Both the position numbers and the translations under genes were made by a program. This document shows positions 38,901 through 53,228 of a stretch of 64,000 nt of DNA, one piece after another (the stretch's first letter is position 1; every line of letters begins with the position of its first letter). The notes under the pieces were generated by a model. That model was not told the origin of the DNA. It searched no databases and saw nothing but the letters and a program-made list of their open reading frames with translations. This stretch comes from Hirudinaria manillensis (Eukaryota; Annelida; Clitellata; Hirudinida; Hirudinidae). Location: NCBI GenBank assembly GCA_034509925.1, contig CM067527.1:4832501-4896500 (forward strand). The letters are read 5' to 3'.

Positions 38901-40023
38901 CAAAACACGGTTTTAAACAAAATCTATATTTGTATAGAGCATTAAACCAATTAAATTATTAATATTTTTATTTACCATGTGCTTCGATTGATGAAATATC
39001 TTCAAGACTAGTGCAATAAGAAAACTTTGACATTTCAGACATAGCTGGAGTTTCTGTTCCATTTCCAAAAGATCCCCGCGTCCAACTGTGCCGTGTGTCT
39101 TCGGAAGGAGAGGCGCAAAGACTTTGATGGAAATTGCTACCATTGCCCTGATAAATTTGAGCTTAAAATACAGATTTAATGAGTTCTTATTTTTCTGACA
39201 AATATTCTTTGTTACTTAATAAATAAATCCAATCACAATAAACATAGAGAAATGAAAATGCAAAAATACTTTTATTTAGAGGCGATGCCCGATCCTCGAC
39301 GTGTTGATATGGCGTTCGCATCTCCGCAGACGACATCGCCGGGTTGATCTGGTAATTGATGAACTGGTGATGGTTATTGGAATAGAAGGATTGGTTTCCA
39401 CCAGTGACTTCATAAGTTTGAGCTGTGATCATGTTTTTATTGTTATCGTTTTAATTTAATTTAATTTTTATCTTTAGCGCTAGTTTAATGTCAAAAATTG
39501 GTACACTCAATAAATTTCTAACAATTAATTAAATTTATTAATGAATTAGAAAAATTGTTTTGTTTGATTCTTAAATACTGGTTCTATAGTTACCTGCATT
39601 CATAGGATAAGGGGCCGTGTAAGAAGGCCTGAAGTTCAAGAGTTGCATTCCTGGTTTTCCAACAAAATCCGAGTAATTAGCAACAGGCTGCGTACCGAGG
39701 GAAGGACAGTAAAAATTTGCATGTTGCGCGTAATCTGGAAATAAATTTATGGTGAATGGTTAGATGCCGCTTATGGAATATTTACGATAAGTTTAATTAA
39801 TCCGGAGAACATGTGCTCATCACTTACTGTTATTCTGTTGACTTTGAAAGGTCACCGAATCAGAACCGATTGAGTTGTGATTGTAAGGTTGTCGTTGGTA
39901 TAAAACTCTCCCGTCAAATGGAGTTTCAGTGTTTGCATCAATCAAATATTGATTTTGTTGAAAAAACATCGGGTTGTTTTTTGGTATATTAATTGTGTTG
40001 CGATATTGATTGTAATCTGTCAT
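35990..40023 (-). CDS. Divergent beta-catenin paralog, copy C
   Basis: Fourteen exons on the minus strand: 40023-39828, 39734-39594, 39422-39270, 39161-38976, 38887-38850, 38778-38471, 38379-38181, 38099-37949, 37842-37739, 37667-37452, 37374-37120, 36805-36659, 36585-36385, 36223-35990; 2529 nt, 842 aa. Membership is shown by [14 protein letters not shown] (copy [15 protein letters not shown]), [49 protein letters not shown] and matching intron positions through the armadillo region. The DSGxxS degron is replaced by DANTET, and the NLINYQ alpha-catenin-binding segment is absent, replaced by an extended N-terminal region spread over five exons. SRVLKVLSV has become SSVIRNISS. The C-terminus is Asn/Gln-rich and ends NNFAQL. 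It probably escapes beta-TrCP turnover and may not bind alpha-catenin (inference). The frame is intact, so it is not a pseudogene by this measure. Confidence 0.9.
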
Positions 40024-41579
40024 GATAAGAGCTGAAAATAAGATTCTTTTATTAATTTTATTGCATAGTTATATGTAATTAAAGGCGGTACTTGGATGTT
40101 CAAAATAAAATTTTAAAAATAATTTATCGAAGTTTTTCGAAGGCGCTTCACAATCATTTTTATGGACTACCTTACAATTACGTGGTATTGAAATTTGCTG
40201 CATTATTGCATGAAAATCAACGGCAAAATGCGAGCAGTAAGTCATGAAAAGGGTAGCCACCAAGGAAATAAATTCGTGTTAAAATCACATATCAGTACGA
40301 TATGTTATGTACTTAAGTACTAGTCATAAATTCTTCCAAAAAAAAAACTCCGCGTTCTAAGTCATTTAATCGCGAATTTACCAATGAAGCCTTTGGAAAC
40401 TTGAGATTCCCGATGAATGAAAGTTAAGACAATATTAATATTAATGCCTGTTAAGTCGTTTGAGAATATTGCTAAGCTGTACTAACAAAAGAAAGTTATG
40501 CACATGTTTACAACGATTATTTTAAAAATGAAAATTGAAAGTCTCAATTTAATTGATGCGTTACTTCAAATGAATAGAAAAATATTGTTGACAAATACTA
40601 AAATTAAATACTTTCTCAAAATCTTAATGCCTGAACTACCTGGATTTGAAACTCGGAGTTACTTTCAGTCTCAATTTATCGCTTTTACGTATTTAATAAA
40701 ATTATTTAAAGAAATTGAAACACAGAAAAGAGATTAAATCACGAAGGTACATCTCAAATAACTGTATCGATCTTCCGAGTTTTTGTGTTCCTCCGTGCAC
40801 AAGCTTCTTTCCCTGCGAATCTGAACCGTCAACAAACCTTAAAGAACTCCAAAGACATCTTAGATGTGGTTGCATGTAGCAGTTTTTGTCGTCATACAAA
40901 AATGAACCAATTCATTTTAAGTTTTAATCACTTCAGGCTTACGAGTATAAGCCATACTTGTTGTTATAACGGTCACTTTTGGTCGACCGTGTTTTCCAGT
41001 GTTTTCGAATCCCCTGAATATCACCTTATTGATGAGTTTATCAGCTGTCTACAATAAACAAATCATAATAGATATATATAAAACAACGTTCCATAAAAAG
41101 TCTCCGAAATTTGATTCACTGACAAATTGGGAAAGGAAAGATGCTATTATCAGCATGTCAAATAAATATATCTTATTTATTTATTTATTTTATTATTGAA
41201 TCGGGGACATCGCTGCTTCTAAATAATTAATTCACAAATATTTTTTCTGTAACCAATTTATGACATCAATCGCTTCAAAAGATAGCTATATTAATGTATT
41301 ACTGCTAGAAAATAGGCAATTGGCCGACAAACAGAGCATCACTGAAACACGAACTCTTTTTGTGTCTGCTTCAAACTGCTATGAATCGCTGTTATTCATA
41401 GTTATTGATATTATTATTTTTATTATTGTTTTCATTATTCTTTTTATTCTTGTTTTCATTATTATTTTTTTATTATAACGAGTGTAACAGCAGGCGCGAC
41501 AATAATTGGACGACTACTTTAAATGGTAATTCAGTTCTCACGGTAACTTAGTTCGGTCGGGGTTTTCAAATTCATTACT
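40024..41579. other. Divergent intergenic region
   Basis: About 1.55 kb between beta-catenin C (minus) and the first antistasin-like gene (plus). Short plus-strand frames at 40498-40737, 40785-41057 and 40999-41199 have no recognisable product or splice context. A degenerate (TTATT)n tract lies at about 41405-41476. Confidence 0.45.
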
Positions 41580-43552
41580 ATGAAGAGCTTTGTAATTTTC
41601 ATTGCCTTCTTTTTCGGAAAGCTTGTACAAGCTAAAGGTATTTTATAATTAACAAGAGTAATTATCGATGCTCAAACAAATATATGAAACTACACGATCT
41701 TTTGCTCTCAAAAGTGATAATTTCCGAGTAAAATATAATTATTAATAACAATTTATAGTTTCAGTGACCTGTCCAGACATAGCCTGCATATTGGGTGGTG
41801 GTGGCAAGGATTGCATCAACACAGCAGAAATCGACGACAACGGTTGTACGAGATGCGTCTGCAAACCTTTACCAGGTTTTTGTTGCTAAATTTTTTTAAA
41901 AGATAACATTTGAACTCTCTAACCTCTCGTTTTGGACATTTTTATATACTCCAATACTCCACTTTATTCAATATTTAATTGTTTATTCTCATTTTTATTT
42001 ATAACTCCTATTTATTTAAATATTAACTAATAACTCGTTAACATATATACATATGTTATTCAATTGATTATATGATTATTCGTATTGGATTCAAAGAGAC
42101 TATATTATAAAGTATATTATATTATACTAAATTACTATATTATAAAGTAACATGGAAATAATAAAATATAACTTACTTCAGTTTGTCCTGAATTAATATG
42201 TCCTGCCATTTATTGTGAATACGGAAGAGAAGTTGTTGATGGCTGTGAAACATGTAAATGCAAACCAGCTCCAGGTTATGATGATGATGATTATCATAAA
42301 TAATAAACTACAGTTTAATTAAACATCGGTTTATTTAGAATTTACTGATTAATTTATAATTATAAATTATAGTTTGAATTTGGTGAGCTGGAAATTATGG
42401 TTTATGAGATTTCAAGTTTATTTCAACGACGTTATTTTAGAAACACGAATTTAGGTTCAGATTCTGAATTTTATGAATTTGAAGGTTTGGAGGTTTCCAA
42501 TTTATTTACTTGGTTTTTTAGATTAATTTCCATCCTTTATTACAAGTTTAACATGAAAATGTCTTATTAATGTTACTTATTTCAGTTTGTCCTAAGTTGA
42601 TGTGTATTGCCATTTATTGTGAATTTGGAAGACAAGTTGTTGATGGTTGTCAAACATGTCTTTGCAAACCAGCACCAGGTAATTAATAATAATATTATTA
42701 TTATTGTTACTTTTATATATTATAGTAAAAAATATATAATATATGTGATGTACCTGTACGATAACACTTATTATTATTATTAGAATATTATTGTTATTGA
42801 TTATGTAATAATTTACTTTAGTTCACATTGATTAAAATGATTATTTAATTAATTATTACAAGATTTGTGTTATAATTACGATTTTAATCTCAAGATAAAG
42901 AATGTTAAATTTAATTTAGTTGAAGCATGTTTGCCTGTGGCCTGCGACATCCTTTGTCTCCATGGCAACGTGGTTGATGAAGCAGGTTGTAAAACGTGCG
43001 AATGTATCGACCCCTGCAAGGTAACGTTATAATTGAAGAATTGAATAATTGAGTTAATGAATATTATATTATAATTGAATTAATTAATTAGGAATATTAT
43101 GTCATTGAATATTAATCGAATTGTTGCAATTAACGTCGATTAAATTTATAAATAAAAGAAAAAAGAATAACTTTCAATCATTTCTTTCCTCTTTCACATG
43201 TTTCCAGGGCGTTCTGTGCCTCGCTCCTCAGGTCTGCGTCCCTGATTCCACTGTTCCGGAACAATACAAATGTGTTTCCCAAGAGACGCAGTGTAAGCGA
43301 ATGTTTATTAAAATAAATAATTTTTGCGAGGTATTAATATATTTTAAGTTTTATTATATTTATGCTTTATTATGTTTTTTAAACTTCAAAGGTTGTCCAA
43401 AAGTCCAAAGTCCTTCGAACTGTTCGTTAGAGCAAAACGTTTGTCAAAACTGCTTCTTGGATTGTTCGACTATGAAATGTTCTTCTGGAAATCTTTGTTG
43501 CCCGGACTGGAACGGCTGTCACTCATGCGTGAAGGCGGTGCCCTGCCTTTGA
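41580..43552 (+). CDS. Secreted antistasin-like cysteine-rich protein 1
   Basis: Seven exons: 41580-41637, 41765-41875, 42182-42274, 42586-42678, 42920-43020, 43208-43292, 43392-43552; 702 nt, 233 aa. The first exon is a signal peptide (MKSFVIFIAFFFGKLVQA). Each following exon is a cysteine module with phase-1 start. Exons 3 and 4 fit the antistasin domain: CPELICPAIYC, then YGREVVDGCETCKCKPAPG, and CPKLMCIAIYC with FGRQVVDGCQTCLCKP. Exon 2 is a diverged version (VTCPDIACILGGGGKDC...CTRCVCKP) and exon 5 another (GCKTCECIDPC). The last two exons form a different 10+ Cys region ending GNLCCPDWNGCHSCVKAVPCL. Antistasin domains are Kunitz-unrelated serine-protease inhibitors; several leech members block clotting proteases. 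No Arg sits at the usual P1 position, so inhibitory activity is not assured. AATAAA at 43648-43653. Confidence 0.85.
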
Positions 43553-45230
43553 AAAGCTCAAGAATTTGACATAAACAAAAAAATATGCGAGCGATAAAAA
43601 TTTAAATCATTTGACATTGAAAATGTACTCCGATATTTCATGTGATCAATAAAATCAATAATAATTCCAAGTTTGCTGTGAATTTGTGAATGCGGAATTT
43701 ATCGAAATTGATTTTGTTAGTGAGTATGCTATATGAAATCGATTAAATCGATTTTTTATTAAATTGAATAAATTGCTTTATTTTGAGGCATTTGAACTTT
43801 TAATTCTTTAGCAGATTAAACTTAAAATGATTTTAAACGTCCACAAAAATGTAAAATTGGTTGATAAAAATGTAACAATATTCATCTTTCGTAAAAGACA
43901 AAATATGGTTTAATACGAGACAATCAAGAACTCGAAAACTTAAAAATATATTTTTCAAATTTTTCTTGAGAAATTATTTTAACAAACTTTCAGAAACGGG
44001 GACATATTTTGATTTGAAAGTTGATTAAACATTTTGGAAATGTTGTCATTAATTCATTTTTAATCATTTTGATTATTAACAGTGAATGATTTAAAATTTA
44101 TTTGCTACGTTCGCAGGAAAGTTTATATGAAAAGTTAATTAAAGTTTAATTACAAGGTTAAATTGGTTAGATTAAATAATTATTTACAAATAAATATACA
44201 AATATGGAAATATTTTATAAATAAATACACGACAAATATGTGATTAATAATTTCTCTTAAGTCGACAATGTCTTTCTATAGTCTTGCTTAACTGTCAATA
44301 ATATGGGCATCGTATGCGTTGATGTTTTTATGACTCAACACATTTCTAGTATTGGAGCAACGAATGAATGCATCGGTAATACTTTAAAAACAAATCCTTT
44401 GATATTGTTAAACCTGACACCGATGTCGTCGTCGTCGTCACAAATTACAAATAAACATAAATCAGTCATGCATAAATGGTCACCCACTTATTTCAGGACA
44501 GAATTGTTACATTATACTTCATTTATCAGATGCATCAAGCGTGAAATCAGAGACAGACATTACATTGTTTAGTGTTCTAATCATTACCATCGTCGTCGTC
44601 ATCGTTACCATCATCATCATCACCATTTTCTTGTCCACAATTTTTTTTCAGACTGTTTTTGTATTAAAAATTGTTGCTACTGCAAATAAAAAAAACTCAA
44701 CGCCAGGTAATTTGCTTTGAACAGGTACGAAGGAGACAAAAACAATTGGCGTGTTAAATTGAAATGATCTTGGAAGTATCACAAATCATATTTATCATTG
44801 TCGACGCAATTGACATATCGATTACCCGATAATTAATTTTTAATAATTTATTTAATAATTTATTTAAATAAAACATCGACAATATGATTTAATAGCTTAC
44901 TTAACATGTAAATAATATTAATAACAATAATGTCCCAAATCATTGCAATGGTAAACTTTGAAACATCGAATCTTGTGTACAAATGACATTGGACGTCTGA
45001 ATTTTTCTGATTTTCTATGAATTTAAAAAAAAAAGAAAAAAAATCAAAAATCTTTTTAAGACTAACATTCTTGAAAGGTCATTTGTAAACAATCAAATGC
45101 AGACCTTCGTACCAGGTGGCGATGATGACGACGATGACGATGATGGCGATGATGATGATGATGATTAGTCGAGTATTGAATTTAAATAGGCAGTAGTCAT
45201 TTCGAACCATTCAGTCTTTGAAATTGAACG
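43553..45230. other. Spacer between the two antistasin-like genes
   Basis: About 1.7 kb, AT-rich. Carries imperfect GTC/ATC (44425-44440, 44582-44628) and GAT (45118-45167) tracts and a TTTAAATA box at 45179-45186, about 45 bp before the next ATG. No exon seen. Confidence 0.5.
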
Positions 45231-46043
45231 ATGAAGATTCTTCTGTTTATCTGTGCATTAGTGGGAGTCACTCAGGCTAGAGGTGAATTATTATTTTGTT
45301 AATCAGAGATATTATCAATATAATATAATATAATACAACATAATATAAGTCATCTTATTATTTATCAATATTATACTAATTACGCTGCTAAATACAATTA
45401 ATATTTTAATACAAGTAAAGATATTCGTTAACTATTGAATTGTTTCAGTGACCTGTCCAGACATAGCCTGCATATTGGGTGGTGGTGGCAAGGATTGCAT
45501 CAACACAGCAGAAATCGACGACAACGGTTGTACGAGATGCGTCTGCAAACCTTTTCCAGGTCCGTTGATAAGGAAAGTCACATGACCTCTGAAAAATGAA
45601 TTCGTTGATTTTGTTTTCTCCTGGAAATTATATTTCGCTGTAATAATTTTATAATTAAATAATTTTGATTTTTTATGATTGCATATTTAAGTGAGATACA
45701 CTTTTTGTCTATTGTTGTATGCATACATAACCTTGCATCGATTGTACGAGGAATACCATAGATACTTAAGGTCAGCATATATCGACTGTAACCAGGAATA
45801 AACAGCATTAAGTTCAACTAGCTGATTAAATTAAATTAAAACGATAATTAACAATATTGAATAATAATAATTATTATTATAGTGAATTATAATTATTAAA
45901 ATGAATAATTTATTAACTCTTGTAAATTATTCTAGTGTGTCCTGAATTAATATGTCCTGCCATTCACTGTGAATTCGGAAGAGAAGTTGTTGGTGGCTGT
46001 GAAACATGTAAATGCAAACCAGCTCCAGGTTATGATGATGAAG

Positions 46044-46086
<43 letters not shown>

Positions 46087-46908
46087 TAATTTACAATTTA
46101 TTTAGCTGTATTTTTAAATTAATTGTCAATATTCATTCAAGTGTGTCCCCTGATTAAATGCTCTCCCTGCCCTTATGGTTATGTTTACAAAAATGGATGC
46201 AGAACTTGCGAGTGTGTTGACCCATGCAAGGTTGAACTTTCTTGTGTTGATATAAATTTATAAATCACGTTAAAATATAGTATCATTAAGCTTTGATATT
46301 ATTGAGTAAATATATTGAATAAATTAGAAATAAATTAAAAAATAACTAGAATAAAAAAATAGCAGAGTTAAAATTAATTCTTTTAATTTTCCCAGGATGT
46401 GCTCTGTAAACCTCCAAGTGTATGCGTCCCTGATCTTAAAGCTCCTCATTCATATAGATGCGAGACTCACTGTTAGTATTACATTTAACTTTTGAATATT
46501 AATTAACATCTACGTCTATCTAAACAAAGCCGCATAACCGCATATCGTAACCAATAGTTTTTAGATAAGCATTGCAGAGTAAATCATTCATGATATCGAC
46601 AACTTACATATTTTCCAAATTAATTTGATTTCAATTTCACATGAAAACTTCACATTATCCAATTTACAAACATGTGTTATTTTTTTTATTAATTTATTAA
46701 AAATTTGTTAATTTTACCTAAAATGATTAACAATTGATTTTAAGGCTGTCCAAAGGTCACCCAGCCCAAAAATTGTACCAAATTGACCCAAAACGTTTGC
46801 CAGCGTTGCCTCACGGACTGCAGTTTGATTGATTGTGCAGTTGGATATTCGTGCTGCCCTGATTGGTTTGGATGCCATACTTGCGTGAGAACAAGATGCA
46901 GTGTCTGA
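45231..46908 (+). CDS. Secreted antistasin-like cysteine-rich protein 2 (tandem paralog)
   Basis: Six exons: 45231-45282, 45449-45559, 45936-46028, 46142-46230, 46396-46471, 46745-46908; 585 nt, 194 aa. Signal peptide MKILLFICALVGVTQA. Exon 2 differs from exon 2 of the neighbouring paralog at a single base of 111, changing Leu to Phe in CKPLP. Exon 3 (CPELICPAIHC, FGREVVGGCETCKCKPAPG) is also close. Compared with paralog 1 it lacks one antistasin module (the equivalent of 42586-42678). The C-terminal module ends YSCCPDWFGCHTCVRTRCSV. Phase-1 module starts allow exon gain and loss without frame damage. AATAAA at 46955-46960. Likely secreted protease inhibitor; target unknown. Confidence 0.85.
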
Positions 46909-48090
46909 CTTCCTGGTGTGAAAGAGGAGCTTAAAGATGCTTTCAATTCAAGAGAATAAATTGAATTCTCAAACAATATTTTGTTAATTAATAAATTAAT
47001 CCCAATTATTCTAACCATTGATAGTTAATACATTGAAAATAAATAAATTCAGTGAAATGCAACTGTGACCTTCTTAAAACCGCATATACAACGTTTCTTT
47101 ATTTTTGCTGCCAACGCCATTTTATGGATCGACGCATTTTTATTTGATTTATTTATTTGATATTTAGCAAGCTAATTATATACAAACATATGGTATTCCC
47201 GATCGATAAGCCCCCTCTATTATCGCTCACAACAATGGAGCAACCATAGCTCCACCCCCCATACATAATTTATTAATGTAGCTCCTCCTCCTGCTAATTT
47301 GTAAAAAAAATTGTATATATTTTCTTAAAAAATATATTATTATATTTAAAAATATACGTTCAATATTTTAAAAATACTGTTCATTGCATTTCAATGTATA
47401 AAAAGTGAATTGATTTAAAATATTGTTTCAAGGATTACAACTTTTCTAAAGGAAGTTGTGGCTAAGTAACTTCAACATTTCTGCAAACATAGAAATAAAT
47501 AAAAGTCCAGAAGCCTTGCTAACTTCAAACGAAATTATTGTGCAGTTCTCAGTAACTTAAACTTTTTTTGCAAAATTCCAAGCAAGAGAATATTATGAAA
47601 TCATTAAATTTCATCACATTGCACCACAAATGAGGATAATGTGCAAAGTGTTATTTAATTTGTATTGCTGAATTTTATATTATTGTCAATAAATTATTTA
47701 TTATCAGGTATTATCATTCATTCAGAAGATATCCAGATGTTATATAAAGATCAATTTATTTCCAATATAATCCTAAGAACTTCAATCACATCCGAATTGT
47801 CATCAATAACACGACAAGCAATAGACCTGACGATTGAATATATTTCCAACCACAAACTACCAGTAATTATTCCATCTGAATAAATGAAAGTCTTTATTAA
47901 AAAAAAGGATGCAAAAATTATTTACACCAACAAACTCAAGACAACAACCAAAGACAAAAACGTTCAAGGAAGGGTCGGTAGCAAAGCAATGCAGCCTCTG
48001 AAAAATTACTTATTATTTTATCTTTATTATTATTTATTATTATTATTATTATTTAACGGATATTATTTTAGCTTTCGTACGTAAACGGTT
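46909..48090. other. Convergent spacer, possible orphan exon
   Basis: 3' UTRs of the antistasin-like gene and CHMP3. After an acceptor-like TTATCAG (ending 47707) an open stretch 47708-47883 (IIIHSEDIQMLYKDQFIS...) looks weakly coding but has no partner exon. (TTA)n tract at 48013-48057. Confidence 0.4.
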
Positions 48091-49398
48091 TCAACTCCTG
48101 AGCGCCTGCAGTCGTGCCTGCATCTGAGTGACGTCTTCCTCGTCGCTTTCTTCCAATTCCTTCGTCGGAACGGACAGCGGTTCTTTCGCCATTTCCGGCA
48201 CTTTGCCGAGTTGACCTGAAAATCGTAAATTTTATTTTTTTTTAATTTGCGAATTTTGAATTTATTACCAGTTATAATCACCAAACAAAAATCACAAATT
48301 CATGGTTTATCCCAAGTGAATTTAATTCCCATCTAGGGGATAACCTATTCACACAAATGATCTACGAGCTTCATTATGATTTATAACAAATCATGGATTT
48401 TAAAATAAAGAAATTTACAGTGAAAATAGAAAATCATAAGAAGTAATAGTTGTATAATCAGGCAGCCTGATCAGCAAATCATCCTCACCTGCGGTGACTT
48501 CCCAAAGAATCTTTTCCACTTCCCTCTGAACCTCTTCTTCCATTTCTTCCGTGTCATCCATGACGGATTCCATGGTGTCGTCCATCATTTCTTCGATTAT
48601 TCCCGCCTTCATCATTTCCTTTGACAACTCTCTCATTGTAACGGCCACGTCGTTGATCTTGACCAAAGCCTGCATGCTCTTCATGACCTCTGCACTCTTT
48701 TGCAGAGCCCCTGACAGTCTCAGGTTGGCTGAGAAATTAAATTAAGCATACTCGAACATTTCAATTCAAAACTCACTGTTGTCACGACTTTTATTATTTT
48801 GCATTCTCGTTAAGTGAAAACTTAAATATTTACCTCCTTCACTAAGAAATGTTCTATTAATATTCCTATAACAGTTTAGCACTTAAATTTATTATTATTT
48901 TAGTTACACTTATGTATTAAAAACAGTATATGTTTAACTTATATTTAGCTTTATGCACTGCACATAATATCAAGAAAATTTGACAACTCACCTAGCTGCT
49001 GATGCATGTGATTTTCAACAGATTTCAGCTGGGCCTTAGCACAATGAATTCTTGATATAGCTTTATTGGATCGCACGACTTCTTTTGCCAACACACGGCA
49101 AGAATCCTTATCTCCTTTCTTGGCAGCATCTTTAAGCATCTTTTTAGCCTTTTCCTGTTCTCTCTGGATTCCTGACAACAGTTTTCAGAAATAATTTAGA
49201 AATGACCAGATAGTCCAAGCTTCAAACTCACCTAAAATCTGCCTATCCAATTGACGGGCTTCCTTTCTCAGAGCTGCCTGCCACTCCCTAACCTAGAGAT
49301 TTTCAAGATTACCTTCAATCACAGTTAAAAATCCGTGTTGAGACAGAAATTTATCGTACCATATCCTTTGGATCTTTTGGCTTCCCGAATAAACCCAT
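48091..49398 (-). CDS. CHMP3: Charged multivesicular body protein 3 (ESCRT-III, VPS24), complete
   Basis: ESCRT-III subunit acting with CHMP2 and CHMP4 in endosomal budding and membrane scission. Five exons: 49398-49360, 49292-49232, 49171-48992, 48728-48489, 48215-48091; 645 nt, 214 aa, close to the human 222. Landmarks: MGLFGKPKDPKDM start, EWQAALRKEARQLDRQI basic alpha-1, IQREQEKAKKMLKDAAKKGD, VLAKEVVRSNKAISR, LQKSAEVMKSMQALVKI, TMRELSKEMMKAGIIEEMM, an acidic EEMEEEV stretch, LWEVTAGQLGKVPEMA, and the C-terminal MIM1-like DVTQMQARLQALRS. The CHMP family is highly conserved, so both identity and borders are firm. Confidence 0.96.
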
Positions 49399-50678
49399 TG
49401 AGATGAAATGAAAACAAGTTCAATGGCAATCGAGATCTTTAACAGTGCTTGTTTGTTTACAAATCCCTGCACGATGAAATACTTTTGAAGAATGAATATT
49501 AAAATGTTTTCAACACTTTAAACTGGGACGAATTTACAACTTATATTTATTTTAACTAGCAAAAAAGCAAATTTTGTAAATTGATAAATTAACAACACTG
49601 AAACACTTTGAAGCAGTTGGCTTAATCGCCATTCCCTGCTGTTATTGGTCAATAATTTGTGGCTAGGTTATAATAAATAATTGTATAATAATATTTAATT
49701 GCATTTTCAATTATCATATTTTTTTTATTTTGTACCGATTATATCTACGATAGTGATGTTGATATTTTTCTTTTGTTCGCGTGATGGCAGCACACATTTC
49801 AATTTTTTAAAAATTTTTTCTTAGATTTTTTGGGTTATAGTTTTCCTAAAAATGATCTGCAAACATCAATTCAAGATGCCTTGAAAGAATAGAAATGAAG
49901 TTCACTTCCATCTTTCCTCAATCTCCGATAACAGCACACGACTAAACGATATTCTTTCTTTGTTCTGAAAAATGATCAAGGAGCCTAAAAAGGCCCATAG
50001 GATAAAATTTTTGTTAATTACTTACTGAAATCAACAATAATAATTTGGAATAAAAGAATTAATTGTTTTTTTGTTGCTTAATTGTGAAAAGTTTTAAGCC
50101 TGTCCCGCTTCGGCTTATTTTGCTGCCGAGCGCCAGATGTCAGAACACATTAATCATTCATTAGACAATCTTACATTGGAAAAACGACAACAACGTTCAA
50201 TATCCATGAATATTTATTATTTTATATAATAATACAAGGATCACAAATAGCTGCGATTACAGGGGAAAAAGAAGAAGTTGGTTAGAACACTGCAGTCCTT
50301 TGACAAATAAGGGTAGGTCGTTCTTTAACAGTTAAGTGCATTGATGTAGCGCCAGGCGTCATTGGCGCTTACACCATTTATATAGCGCTATCGCCCCAGT
50401 GACTTCTGCTTTTGCCTTTGAAAACCAGGAAAGCTACCTTTTGAGTTGCAAATGCAAGCGGCTCCTATCCTTCGTTACACTTCGTCTCACACCTAATGAT
50501 GCAAACAGACGACTGCAAATCGATACAATACAAACGGATGCAAAGCATACATAAGTATGTTTGTTCTCAATCAAGATTTTCTTAAAACGAATCAGAATAA
50601 ACATGAATGATGCTATTAGACCCCGGCTGTGTCGGCAGATTCTCAATGGAAAAAAACATGATTTAATAACATATAATA

Positions 50679-50709
<31 letters not shown>

Positions 50710-50909
50710 AATACCGTATAATAATATATACAATCATATATTTAATAATATATATATAATTTCAAATAAATATATTATTTAAAAGAACTTTTAAAATAAA
50801 TTTTAAATCCAACAATTTCACGGACAGGAAAAGTTAATAGCGACCACGAAAGTATTTGTTACCATGACAAACTTTTAAATAAACTTAGTGCCAAATATAA
50901 TATATCCTA

Positions 50910-50926
50910 TATTATTATTATTATTA

Positions 50927-50977
<51 letters not shown>

Positions 50978-51050
50978 TATTATTATTATTTATTATTATT
51001 ATTATTATTATTTATTATTATTATTATTTATTATTATTAATTATTTATTA
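50910..51050. repeat. (ATT)n microsatellite with TTTATT interruptions
   Basis: About 140 bp of ATT units interrupted by occasional extra T or A bases. Confidence 0.9.
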
Positions 51051-51397
51051 AATGCTTTCCCTTAAATCGGATAATAATATACCTAATTTTGAACAGCTAA
51101 TAGATCAGATTCAATTTTCGATGTTATTATAATATAAAATGTTTTTCATACATTTTAAAGGTCAATATATTATTCAGCCGATAGCAGATACATTATTTAA
51201 AACGTATTTTGGAAATATAAATACTTAAAAATCCATTTTGTTAATAGTTTGCTATGAAATATTCTGTCATGTATTGATCGCTAGCCACGTGACTCACAAA
51301 AATATTTACCAAACTTGCAGTTCGTCATCATTTTTCAACGCAAAAAGAGCCATTTGTCGTCAAATTAAAACTTAAAACGTTGTTGGACCAATGTTGC

Positions 51398-51430
51398 AGC
51401 AACAACAACAACAACAACAACAACAACATC
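51398..51430. repeat. (CAA)n microsatellite
   Basis: About nine CAA units just left of the GAT array. Confidence 0.85.
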
Positions 51431-51525
51431 AATAACTGTTTTGTAAAACATCAATTTCAGTTTATGAAGTTGTGATACTTGATAAGTTGTATCATCGGCT
51501 GAGAAGGGACCAAAATAATAATTAC

Positions 51526-53104
<1,579 letters not shown>

Positions 53105-53228
53105 GCTGAGAAGATGGCGACGACGACTACGAAGATGGGGTGGTTGTTGGCGAGGTGATAAAAACTTTGCCCTTATTGTATCTTTCAGAGCTCCCGCATG
53201 GATTTGTCATTCGTTGAAACTGACACGT

